Part shown: in pieces, positions 6,848 to 13,992 of the stretch
Position numbering within the stretch: position 1 is the first letter of the stretch
Layout: the number at the start of each line of letters is the position of its first letter
Source of the DNA: CAZCJA01 sp964499015
Lineage (GTDB): Bacteria; Elusimicrobiota; Elusimicrobia; F11
DNA: 15,764 nt
Assembly (NCBI GenBank): GCA_964499015.1
Contig: CAZCJA010000057.1
Coordinates: 1 to 15,764, forward strand
Direction: 5' to 3'
Made by a program: the position numbers and the translations under genes
The notes under the pieces: generated by a model
The model's database searches: none
The model's input: the letters and a program-made list of their open reading frames with translations, nothing else
Told to the model about the DNA's origin: nothing

Positions 6848-8632
6848 CTACGGGCTGCCTAAAATCCGGTCGTTCAGCTCGCCCCATTCCTGCGTAAATT
6901 CCTCCGGCAGCGTTTTTCCGAACTGATCAAAAAATTCCTTCTGCCCTTTTAATTCGGCTTCCGATTCGGCTTTGCTGATGTCAAAGAGTTTGCGCCATTT
7001 GGCTTCGGGCATGTCGATTCCTTCCACGTCGAAATCCTTCCGATACGGGACATAGCCGACCGGCATCGCCTTCGCCGGAACCTGATAACGGCAGCGGTCG
7101 ATCACCCATTTCAAGACGCGCATGTTCTCGCCGAAACCGGGCCATAAATAACTTCCTTGGGCGTCTTGCCGGAACCAATTCACGCGGAAGATTTTCGGAG
7201 GCGAGACCAGTGTGCGCCCCATCTCGATCCAATGTTTGAAATACGTGCCCATGTTGTAGCCGCAAAAGGGCAGCATGGCCATCGGGTCGCGCCGCACGTC
7301 GCCGATTTTTCCCATTGCCGCAGCCGTTTTCTCCGACGCCATCGTTGCGCCCACGTAAACGCCGTGTTGCCAGCTGCGTGCTTCGTATACAAGCGGCGCC
7401 ACGCGGGCGCGGCGCCCGCCAAAAAGGATCGCGTCGATGCGCACGCCGCGCGGATCGTAGTAGCGTTTGGAAAAAGCGGGGTTTTGGTCGATCGGCGCGG
7501 TGAAGCGGCTGTTCGGATGCGCGCCCAGGATCGGTTTGCCTTCCTCGTCGCGCATGCCGGGCGTCCAGGCCTGTCCCTGCCAGTTGATGCCTTCAGACGG
7601 CGGCGGCTCATCCGCATGCTCCCACCAGACGGTTTTGTCTTTTTTCAACAGGACATTCGTAAAAATCGTGTTCTTCTGCATGGAGATGACCGCGTTGGGG
7701 TTGGTTTTTGAATTGGTGCCGGGCACCACGCCGAAATAACCGTTTTCCGGGTTTACCGCGCGCAACACGCCTTCTTCGTCGACGCGCAGCCAGGCGATGT
7801 CGTCGCCCAGCGTCCACACTTTGTAGCCCATTTTGCGGAAACGCTCGGGCGGAACAAGCATCGCCAAATTGGTTTTACCGCAGGCGCTGGGAAACGCTCC
7901 CGCGATGTATGTAACGTGGCCTTGCGGGTCTTCGATACCCATGACCAGCATGTGCTCGGCCAGCCAGCCTTCTTTATTGCCCAAATAGCTCGCCACGCGC
8001 AGCGCCAGGCACTTTTTGCCGAGGAGTGCGTTGCCGCCGTAGCCGGAATTGACGCTCCAGATCGTGTTGTCTTGCGGGAAGTGCAGGATCAGTCGCTTGC
8101 TCAAGTCGAGCGTCGCCTTGGAATGGAGGCACTTCGTAAAATCTCCGTCCGTGCCGAGCTTCTCGTAAACCTCCACGCCCATGTGCGTCATGATGCGCAT
8201 GTTCAACGCTACGTAAATGCTGTCGGTCAGTTGAATGCCCAATTTGGCAAAAGGAGAATCGACGAGGCCCATGGAGAAGGGGACAACGTACATCGTGCGG
8301 CCTTTCATGGAGCCTTTGAAATAGTCGCGCGCTTTTTTATACGCCTCCGCCGGCGCCATCCAGTTGTTTGTGGGGCCCGCTTCTTCTTTGGTGGGAGTGC
8401 AGATGAACGTCAGGTGCTCGGTGCGGGCGACGTCATTGGGGGCGGAGCGGTGATAGAAACAGCCGGGAAGTTTTTTCTGGTCAAGCCGGATCAGCTCACC
8501 CGTCTTGCAGGCTTCGTCTTCAAGTTTTTTCTTTTCGCGTTCGGAGCCGTCCAGCCAGACGATTTTGTCCGGTTGGCAAAGCTTCGCGCACTCGTCGACC
8601 CATTTATTGAGTTTGGCGTTTTTTATTCTCAT
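6848..8632 (-). CDS. pckG: Phosphoenolpyruvate carboxykinase (GTP)
   Basis: The 594-residue product is full length for GTP-dependent PEPCK, the cytosolic enzyme that interconverts oxaloacetate + GTP and PEP + GDP + CO2 (gluconeogenesis or anaplerosis). Visible motifs: AGPTNNWMAP at 85-94, GYGGNALLGKK at 198-207 with the metal-ligand lysine K207, AEHML with metal-ligand H227, and the P-loop FPSACGKTN at 247-255 with hyper-reactive C251 and K253. LGDDIAW follows at 275-281, then FGGRR and the C-terminal LWPGFGENMRVLKW. These place it in the GTP family, not the ATP family (PckA). ATG 8632 follows an in-frame TAG three codons earlier, and no ribosome-binding site is evident. It is downstream of tRNA-Pro and a methyltransferase gene on the same strand. 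Its stop is one base from that of the convergent large CDS. Confidence 0.97.
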   Translation of the reverse strand: MRIKNAKLNKWVDECAKLCQPDKIVWLDGSEREKKKLEDEACKTGELIRLDQKKLPGCFYHRSAPNDVARTEHLTFICTPTKEEAGPTNNWMAPAEAYKKARDYFKGSMKGRTMYVVPFSMGLVDSPFAKLGIQLTDSIYVALNMRIMTHMGVEVYEKLGTDGDFTKCLHSKATLDLSKRLILHFPQDNTIWSVNSGYGGNALLGKKCLALRVASYLGNKEGWLAEHMLVMGIEDPQGHVTYIAGAFPSACGKTNLAMLVPPERFRKMGYKVWTLGDDIAWLRVDEEGVLRAVNPENGYFGVVPGTNSKTNPNAVISMQKNTIFTNVLLKKDKTVWWEHADEPPPSEGINWQGQAWTPGMRDEEGKPILGAHPNSRFTAPIDQNPAFSKRYYDPRGVRIDAILFGGRRARVAPLVYEARSWQHGVYVGATMASEKTAAAMGKIGDVRRDPMAMLPFCGYNMGTYFKHWIEMGRTLVSPPKIFRVNWFRQDAQGSYLWPGFGENMRVLKWVIDRCRYQVPAKAMPVGYVPYRKDFDVEGIDMPEAKWRKLFDISKAESEAELKGQKEFFDQFGKTLPEEFTQEWGELNDRILGSP

Positions 8633-8686
8633 GTGCTTATTCTAACGGCAAACGGCACGGTTTTTTATGATACGCGTCATAGAGTT

Positions 8687-8760
8687 TCGGGGTGACAGGA
8701 CTTGAACCTGCGGCCTCCTGCTCCCAAAGCAGGCGCTCTAGCCAACTGAGCTACACCCCG
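8687..8760 (-). tRNA. tRNA-Pro (anticodon TGG)
   Basis: The minus strand folds as a complete cloverleaf of 74 bases: acceptor CGGGGTG/CACCCCG, D-stem GCTC/GAGC, anticodon stem CCTGC/GCAGG with loop TTTGGGA, a 5-base variable loop, T-stem GCAGG/CCTGT with loop TTCAAGT, and discriminator A. Anticodon TGG reads CCA and, with U34 modification, other proline codons. The 3' CCA is not encoded, so a nucleotidyltransferase must add it. It starts 3 bases after the methyltransferase stop and ends 54 bases before pckG, so it may be transcribed with one or both. Confidence 0.97.
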
Positions 8761-8763
8761 ACA

Positions 8764-9564
8764 TTACTTTTTTATCAAAACCATCACGTTGGCGCGACTC
8801 AGGCCCACTTTTAAAATCGGCACTCGTTTTATGACCTTGAAAGCCCATTTTTTCAAGGCCGGCGCGCGGCGAATCGGCAGCTCGACCTGCGGATGTTTTC
8901 CATAAATATCATCGGCCTCGACTTTGGGATTGAAGCGCGGCTCTACGCGCGCATTCCAGGCCGGGCCGGCGTGTTTGGGCAACGAATATAAATTCTGTTC
9001 GTTAATGTGCATGATCTCGTCTTCATCGGAGCGCGGCGGCGTCGGCGGTTTCAAGTGAAGCATGCGGGCCAGCATGGCGCGCAGCCGGAAGGTGAGTTTT
9101 TTGTGATAAAGAGCGTTGGTGCAGGTTGTGATGATCACGCGTCCGCTGGGTCTTAAGAGCCGTTCGAATTCGGCAAGGAACGATTTGATCTCCGTGTCGG
9201 TGAGATGCTCGATAATGCCGAGAAAAAAGATGCGGTCGAATGAGGCGCCTGGAAAACGGACCTTAAACAGGTCGTCGGCGACGAAGCGGGCATCGGGAAA
9301 AGTGGCCTGTGCGATTTTGATGGCGTCTTTGGAGCCGTCGATGCCGACGATATCGTAGCCGCGCGCTTGGAGGTTCGCCGTCAGCTCGCCGCGCCCGCAG
9401 CCAATGTCCAAAATCTTCATGCCGGGCGCCAGCTCCGCCTTGTTAACGGCGATTTGCATCATCGGTTTCAGCACATTGGCGCCGAATTTTTTGAAGAACT
9501 CCACGCCGCCGCAGCGTTCGAGGAAATAGTCTTCGGTGTACGTCTTGGAAACCGAGTCGTCCAT
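8764..9564 (-). CDS. Class I SAM-dependent methyltransferase, substrate unknown
   Basis: The 266-residue product has a Rossmann-fold methyltransferase core. Motif I is LDIGCGRG at 52-59 (SAM binding), followed by an acidic strand end in YDIVGIDGS, then FVADDLF, FDRIFFLGIIEHL and a LLRPSGRVIITT strand. It belongs to the broad UbiG/Methyltransf_11-like group. The C-terminal third is basic and not family-specific, so the substrate (small molecule, lipid or sugar) cannot be named. ATG 9564 lies 51 bases from the divergent mgtE start and has no clear ribosome-binding site. The tRNA-Pro gene starts 3 bases beyond its stop, which suggests a shared transcript. Confidence 0.88.
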   Translation of the reverse strand: MDDSVSKTYTEDYFLERCGGVEFFKKFGANVLKPMMQIAVNKAELAPGMKILDIGCGRGELTANLQARGYDIVGIDGSKDAIKIAQATFPDARFVADDLFKVRFPGASFDRIFFLGIIEHLTDTEIKSFLAEFERLLRPSGRVIITTCTNALYHKKLTFRLRAMLARMLHLKPPTPPRSDEDEIMHINEQNLYSLPKHAGPAWNARVEPRFNPKVEADDIYGKHPQVELPIRRAPALKKWAFKVIKRVPILKVGLSRANVMVLIKK

Positions 9565-9607
9565 AACGGAAAAACTATTGCATTTTTACTTCGATCCCGC
9601 CAGAATT

Positions 9608-9612
9608 GAGGA
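9608..9612 (+). promoter_or_regulatory. Ribosome-binding site of mgtE (GAGGA)
   Basis: GAGGA lies only 3 bases before the ATG at 9616, closer than the usual 5-9. It is the only Shine-Dalgarno-like motif in the 51-base gap between the divergent methyltransferase and mgtE genes. The rest of this gap shows no Mg2+-sensing leader such as an M-box, which would not fit in it. Confidence 0.5.
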
Positions 9613-9615
9613 ACA

Positions 9616-10926
9616 ATGTCGATCCGTTCTCCACTTTTACCGCTCGTCCGGAAATTTTTCGAATCCGACCCGGCCAGCGCGGTCCATGTGCTGGAAACGA
9701 TCGCGGAAAAAGAGGCCGTTCAAGTTCTGAAAGCTCTGCCTTCCGCCGTCACCGTCGCGATTTTCTCTCGCCTCCAGGCGTCTCACGCCGCCGGCCTTCT
9801 GATGGAGGCGCCGCCCGAACTTTATAAAGACATCACCAGCCGCATCGATGCCCAGCAAGCCGCCATCCTGCTTCTCTCGCTTCCCGAAGACCACCGCCGC
9901 ACGCTGTTGGACGCGCTCAACGAACGGACGCGACGCACCGTGCAGGAATTGCTCACGTATCCCGAAAACAGCGCGGGCCGGCACATGAGCACCGAGTTCA
10001 TCGTTTTCCATGAGGAAACGCGCGTGAAAGAGGCGGTGCAAAAATTGCGCATGCTGCACCGCAGCAAGGCGCCGGTCTCCTACGTGTACGTGCTCGATCA
10101 TACCGATCAGCTGGTCGGTGTGATGTACATGCGCGACATGCTTGTCGCGCACCCGGACGAGCGGCTGGGCGCGCTGATGCGCACGGAGCTCTTTACGGTT
10201 AATGCTTTTGACGATCGCGAGCAGGTGTTAAGCCAGCTTTCCAAGCACAAATTTTTCGCGGCACCGGTTGTGGACAGCGAGCATCATCTTCTTGGCGTTG
10301 TTAAAAGCGACCGGCTTCTTGAAAACGTCCAAAGCGACGTCACTGAAGATTTCTTAAAAATGTTCGGCGCCGGCGGCGACGAACAGGCGTTTTCGCCCGT
10401 CTCCTATTCGCTGCGCAAGCGCTTGCCCTGGCTGTACATCAATTTGGGAACGGCGTTCCTCGCTGCGTCGGTGGTGGGCCTTTTTGAAGACATCATCGCC
10501 AAAGTGACGATCCTGGCCGTGTTCCTGCCCGTCGTGGCCGGGCAAGGGGGAAATACCGGCGCGCAATCGCTGGCGGTGGTGATGCGCGGTCTCGTCATGC
10601 GCGAAGTGACGCCCAAGACCTATAAAAAGATGGTGATCAAGGAATCGTTGGTCGGCGCGGCCAACGGCCTGTTGATCGGTGCGGTCACGGCGCTGATCGC
10701 CTGGATGTGGAACGGGAACCCCTATCTGGGCGTGGTCATCGGTCTCGCCATGATCGTAAACTTATTGGCCGCGGGTTTTTCCGGCGCGGTGATTCCTCTG
10801 GCGATGAAGGCCGCGGGCTTTGATCCGGCGCAATCATCGAGCATCATTCTCACCACGGTGACTGACATCGTCGGCTTTTTTGCCTTCCTTGGTTTCGCGG
10901 TTCTGTTCCAGAACCATTTAATGTGA
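9616..10926 (+). CDS. mgtE: Magnesium transporter MgtE
   Basis: The 436-residue product has the full MgtE architecture, slightly shorter than the usual 450 or so residues. A cytosolic helical N domain (about 1-125) ends in the family motif YPENSAGRHM at 115-124. A CBS pair follows at about 128-250 (Mg2+-sensing gate), then a connecting helix and a five-helix membrane domain from about 270. The pore motif PVVAGQGGNTGAQ is at 305-317. D417 in TTVTDIVGFF corresponds to the conserved pore aspartate of the family. MgtE is a Mg2+-gated inner-membrane channel/transporter. The last codons overlap the malQ start (GTGA, 10923-10926). Being the first gene of an otherwise glucan-metabolising array is unusual company, and I see no functional link beyond likely co-expression. 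Confidence 0.96.
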   Translation: MSIRSPLLPLVRKFFESDPASAVHVLETIAEKEAVQVLKALPSAVTVAIFSRLQASHAAGLLMEAPPELYKDITSRIDAQQAAILLLSLPEDHRRTLLDALNERTRRTVQELLTYPENSAGRHMSTEFIVFHEETRVKEAVQKLRMLHRSKAPVSYVYVLDHTDQLVGVMYMRDMLVAHPDERLGALMRTELFTVNAFDDREQVLSQLSKHKFFAAPVVDSEHHLLGVVKSDRLLENVQSDVTEDFLKMFGAGGDEQAFSPVSYSLRKRLPWLYINLGTAFLAASVVGLFEDIIAKVTILAVFLPVVAGQGGNTGAQSLAVVMRGLVMREVTPKTYKKMVIKESLVGAANGLLIGAVTALIAWMWNGNPYLGVVIGLAMIVNLLAAGFSGAVIPLAMKAAGFDPAQSSSIILTTVTDIVGFFAFLGFAVLFQNHLM

Positions 10927-12338
10927 AACGCTCCAGCGGACTCCTCCTCCATCCCACTTCCTTATTTACTCCATATGCGATCGGCGACATTGGCCCGTCC
11001 GCCCGCGCGTTTGTTGACGATCTTGTCCGCGCCGGGCAGAAATGGTGGCAAATGCTGCCCATCGGACCCACGGGCATGGGCGATTCACCATACAATGCGC
11101 TCTCCGCTTTTGCCGGTAACCCGTTTTTAATCAGCTTGGACGACATGGTGGCCGACGGGCATCTCTCCAAAGCCCAGCTGCCCAAGCCGTCGCCGACCGA
11201 ACGCGTCAATTATGAACAAGCCAAAATTCAGAAGAATGAATGCCTCCGCAAGGCCTATGAGAATTTTTCGTCCAAACGGGCCTTCGCGGACTTCTGTTCG
11301 TCGGGAAAAAGCTGGCTTGAACCTTTCGCTCGATTTATTGCGCTGAAAGAGCACAACAAACAATGCGCATGGATGGACTGGAAAGGGAAAAGCCCAAGCG
11401 GAGCTTCTTTTGAAAATGAGGTCCGTTTCCATACGTTCGTTCAATTCGTTTTTTTTGAACAGTGGAAACGCCTGCGCTCTCATTGCGTGAAGCGCGGCGT
11501 GAAATTGATCGGCGACATCCCGATTTATGTGGCGCAGGACAGCGCGGACGTTTGGGCCCACCCCGAATTGTTCTATCTGCGCAGAGACGGCCGGGCTTCG
11601 TTCGTCGCGGGCACGCCGCCCGATTATTTCAGCAAGACCGGTCAATGGTGGGGCAATCCGCTGTACCGGTGGCCCGCGCATAAAAAGACGCGCTACCGCT
11701 GGTGGAGCGCGCGCCTGCACCACATGCTTGGTTTGTTCGACATGGTGCGGCTCGATCACTTCATCGGTTTTGAACGTTTTTGGAAAATTGACGCGCGCGA
11801 TAGATCGGCCAAAAACGGCACTTGGAGCAAAGGGCCTGGCGAGCATTTCTTTAAAACCGTTTTGAAAAAAAAAGAATACGCAAAATTTATTGCCGAAGAT
11901 TTGGGCGCGACCGGGCCGGACATCGAGAAATTGCGCCGGCGCTTCGGTTTTCCGGGGATGAAGGTGCTTCATTTTTCATTTGATAAAGGGTTCCCGTCGT
12001 TTGAGCGGAATTCCGCCGTTTATACCGGCACCCATGACAACGACACGACGCGCGGCTGGTTTGAAAAACTTTCCGCGGATGAACAACAGAAAATTTTGAG
12101 TCTCATCGGGGCAACACGCAAAGACGTCCATTGGGGTCTAATTGGCACGGGGTTGGCGGCGAAGTCCGTGCTTGCGGTTTTTCCAGTGCAGGATGTGCTC
12201 GGCCTGGGTTCGGAGGCGCGCATGAACACGCCGGGCCAGCAATGGGGAAACTGGAATTGGCGGCTGAAACGCGGAGAATTTGCGCGCGCGGAGCTCCCGA
12301 AATTGAAAAAATTGACGGCAACGTATGATCGGATCTAA
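10923..12338 (+). CDS. malQ: 4-alpha-glucanotransferase (amylomaltase, GH77)
   Basis: The 471-residue product is a complete, compact MalQ that transfers maltooligosyl units between alpha-1,4-glucans in the cytosol. The GTG start at 10923 places the product at RSSGLLLHPTSL, the usual beginning of MalQ, and overlaps the mgtE stop by 4 bases. No ribosome-binding site is seen, so reinitiation after mgtE is likely. Catalytic residues are present: nucleophile D278 in VRLDHFIGF, acid/base E325 in FIAEDLG, and the third acid D372 in THDNDTTRGW. GDIPIYVAQDSADVWAHPE and the final RMNTPGQQWGNWNWR are also family signatures. It overlaps the next gene by 14 bases. Its products could feed or drain the pool of maltooligosaccharides used by the GlgE-like and GH57 enzymes downstream. 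Confidence 0.96.
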   Translation: MKRSSGLLLHPTSLFTPYAIGDIGPSARAFVDDLVRAGQKWWQMLPIGPTGMGDSPYNALSAFAGNPFLISLDDMVADGHLSKAQLPKPSPTERVNYEQAKIQKNECLRKAYENFSSKRAFADFCSSGKSWLEPFARFIALKEHNKQCAWMDWKGKSPSGASFENEVRFHTFVQFVFFEQWKRLRSHCVKRGVKLIGDIPIYVAQDSADVWAHPELFYLRRDGRASFVAGTPPDYFSKTGQWWGNPLYRWPAHKKTRYRWWSARLHHMLGLFDMVRLDHFIGFERFWKIDARDRSAKNGTWSKGPGEHFFKTVLKKKEYAKFIAEDLGATGPDIEKLRRRFGFPGMKVLHFSFDKGFPSFERNSAVYTGTHDNDTTRGWFEKLSADEQQKILSLIGATRKDVHWGLIGTGLAAKSVLAVFPVQDVLGLGSEARMNTPGQQWGNWNWRLKRGEFARAELPKLKKLTATYDRI

Positions 12339-13992
12339 AAAGAAGCCGCTTATTCAAATTGAGCGCATCCGCCCCGCGGTGGACTGCGGACGCTATACGG
12401 CCAAGGGCGTCGTCGGCGACAGCTGCGTGGTCACCGCCGATATTTTTCGCGAAGGCTTTCATCCCATGCACGCGGTCGTCAAGTGGCGCAGGAAAACCGA
12501 CGCCGCGTTCCAGGAAAATCCCATGACGCCGCTGCCGAACGACGTTTGGGCGGGAAAATTTCCGCTGGGTGAAAACACCACCTATGTTTTTCAGGTCGAA
12601 GCCTGGACCGACGGCGCGCGAGAAGAGGCGTCGCGTTCCGCCGAATTTGAAATCTTTTCCGACCGTCCGGGCGGTTTTTATGGAGCGTGGTACGAATTCT
12701 TTGTGCGCTCGCACGGCACGTTCCGCCAGTCGGAAGAGCGATTACGCGAGATAAAAAAAATGGGGTTCGACGTGGTTTATCTGGCGCCTTTCCATCCTAT
12801 CGGTAAAACCAATCGAAAAGGCAACATCGGGAGCCCCTGGGCGATCGGCAATGAGGCGGGCGGGCACACCGCCGTTGATCCTGCGTTGGGCACTCTGGCC
12901 GACTTCGACCATTTCGTGCAGATCGCGCGCCACATGGGCCTTGAGATCGCCATGGATTTCGCCATTCAATGCTCGCCCGACCATCCATGGGTGAAAGAGC
13001 ATCCTTCGTGGTTTCAGCGCGAGCCCAACGGGACGCTCAAGCCGGCCGCCAATCCGCCGCACGTTTATGAAGACATCGTTTGGTTGGATTTCGAATCGTC
13101 CGATGCCGACGCCATGTGGGGGGAGCTGCGCAAGGTCCTCGAATTTTGGATCGCCCGGGGCGTGAAGATTTTCCGCGTCGACAATCCGCACACCAAACCG
13201 TTTCCGTTTTGGGAATGGCTGATCACGGACGTCCGGGCCAAGCATCCGGATGTCGTGTTCCTCGCCGAAGCGTTTACGCGTCCGAAGCCCATGAAGCTTT
13301 TGTCGAAGCTGGGTTTCTCGCAGTCGTATACCTATTTCACCTGGCGCAACACGCGCACGGAACTGGTCGAGTACATGAAAGAGCTCACTTCATCGGGAAT
13401 GGAGGATTATTTCCGCCCGAATTTTTTCGTCAACACGCCGGACAACATTAACGAGTATCTGCAGAAGGGCGGCCGCGCCGCGTTTAAAATACGGCTCGTT
13501 CTGGCGGCGACGCTGTCGCCTGCGTACGGCATGTACAGCGGTTACGAGATCTGCGAAAACGAAACCATTCCTGGGACCGAACAGTACGCGCGGTCGGAAA
13601 TTTTTGAATTGAAGAAACGTGATTGGAACAAGGACGGGAATATCGTCGATTTTGTGTCGCGCGTGAATGCGATCCGCAAGCAGAACCCGGCGCTGCATCG
13701 CCTGACCAATCTCAAATTTCTGCAGACGGACAACGGGCAGATGCTTTTTTACGTGAAATCGACGTCAGATAAAACAAACGTGCTGTTGGTTCTCGTGAAC
13801 CTCGACCCTTTTTCCGCCCAGCATGCCAACGCCTGGGTGCCGCCGGAAGAAATCGGGCTGAAGCCCGGCGCGCGCTATGAAGTGGTCGATTTGCTGACCG
13901 GCGCTAATTACACATGGACCGATAAAAATTATGTGCGCCTCGATCCATCGGTCGAACCGGCGCACATCTTGCGCTTGGAACGGGTGTTCTAA
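12325..13992 (+). CDS. glgE: GlgE-like alpha-1,4-glucan:maltose-1-phosphate maltosyltransferase (GH13_3), short form
   Basis: The 555-residue product resembles GlgE, which extends alpha-1,4-glucans from maltose 1-phosphate. IERIRPAVDCGRY opens the N-terminal beta domain, GAWYEFFVRS (120-129) opens the barrel, and HPIGK, GSPWAIG, QCSPDHPWVKEHP and FRVDNPHTKPFPFWEWL follow. Nucleophile D286 (VDNPHTKP), acid/base E315 (FLAEAF) and stabiliser D373 (VNTPDN) are intact and spaced as in characterised GlgE. The C-terminal beta domain ends in AHILRLERVF. The usual helical insert (domain S) between the N-terminal domain and the barrel is missing: the protein is about 100 residues shorter than actinobacterial GlgE. 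ATG 12325 overlaps malQ by 14 bases, and the stop overlaps the next start. No treS, pep2 or glgM is in view, so the maltose-1-phosphate source is unknown. Another GH13 activity is possible. Confidence 0.85.
   Translation: MIGSKKKPLIQIERIRPAVDCGRYTAKGVVGDSCVVTADIFREGFHPMHAVVKWRRKTDAAFQENPMTPLPNDVWAGKFPLGENTTYVFQVEAWTDGAREEASRSAEFEIFSDRPGGFYGAWYEFFVRSHGTFRQSEERLREIKKMGFDVVYLAPFHPIGKTNRKGNIGSPWAIGNEAGGHTAVDPALGTLADFDHFVQIARHMGLEIAMDFAIQCSPDHPWVKEHPSWFQREPNGTLKPAANPPHVYEDIVWLDFESSDADAMWGELRKVLEFWIARGVKIFRVDNPHTKPFPFWEWLITDVRAKHPDVVFLAEAFTRPKPMKLLSKLGFSQSYTYFTWRNTRTELVEYMKELTSSGMEDYFRPNFFVNTPDNINEYLQKGGRAAFKIRLVLAATLSPAYGMYSGYEICENETIPGTEQYARSEIFELKKRDWNKDGNIVDFVSRVNAIRKQNPALHRLTNLKFLQTDNGQMLFYVKSTSDKTNVLLVLVNLDPFSAQHANAWVPPEEIGLKPGARYEVVDLLTGANYTWTDKNYVRLDPSVEPAHILRLERVF

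Noticed and set aside
8661..8684. A T-run next to an imperfect hairpin (TATGA...TCATA) between pckG and tRNA-Pro, considered as a terminator
   Set aside because: The T-run is on the plus strand, while both flanking genes are on the minus strand, where it reads as an A-run after a weak AT-rich stem. It is not a credible terminator for the tRNA.
7916..8695. A 259-codon open frame on the plus strand
   Set aside because: It lies wholly antisense to pckG, whose protein matches PEPCK over its full length. The plus-strand product is rich in His/Arg/Ala with no recognisable domain, as expected of a shadow frame in GC-rich DNA.
9578..9607. TTGCAT and AGAATT as a promoter for mgtE
   Set aside because: Transcription would start at about 9614, after the GAGGA ribosome-binding site, so it conflicts with the better-supported translation signal.
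11127..11972. A 281-codon open frame on the minus strand
   Set aside because: It is antisense to malQ, which has all catalytic motifs. The product shows no motif, and the frame is explained by GC-rich codon bias on the opposite strand.
12103..12714. A 203-codon open frame on the minus strand across the malQ/glgE junction
   Set aside because: It covers the ends of two well-supported genes on the other strand and has no domain or ribosome-binding site.
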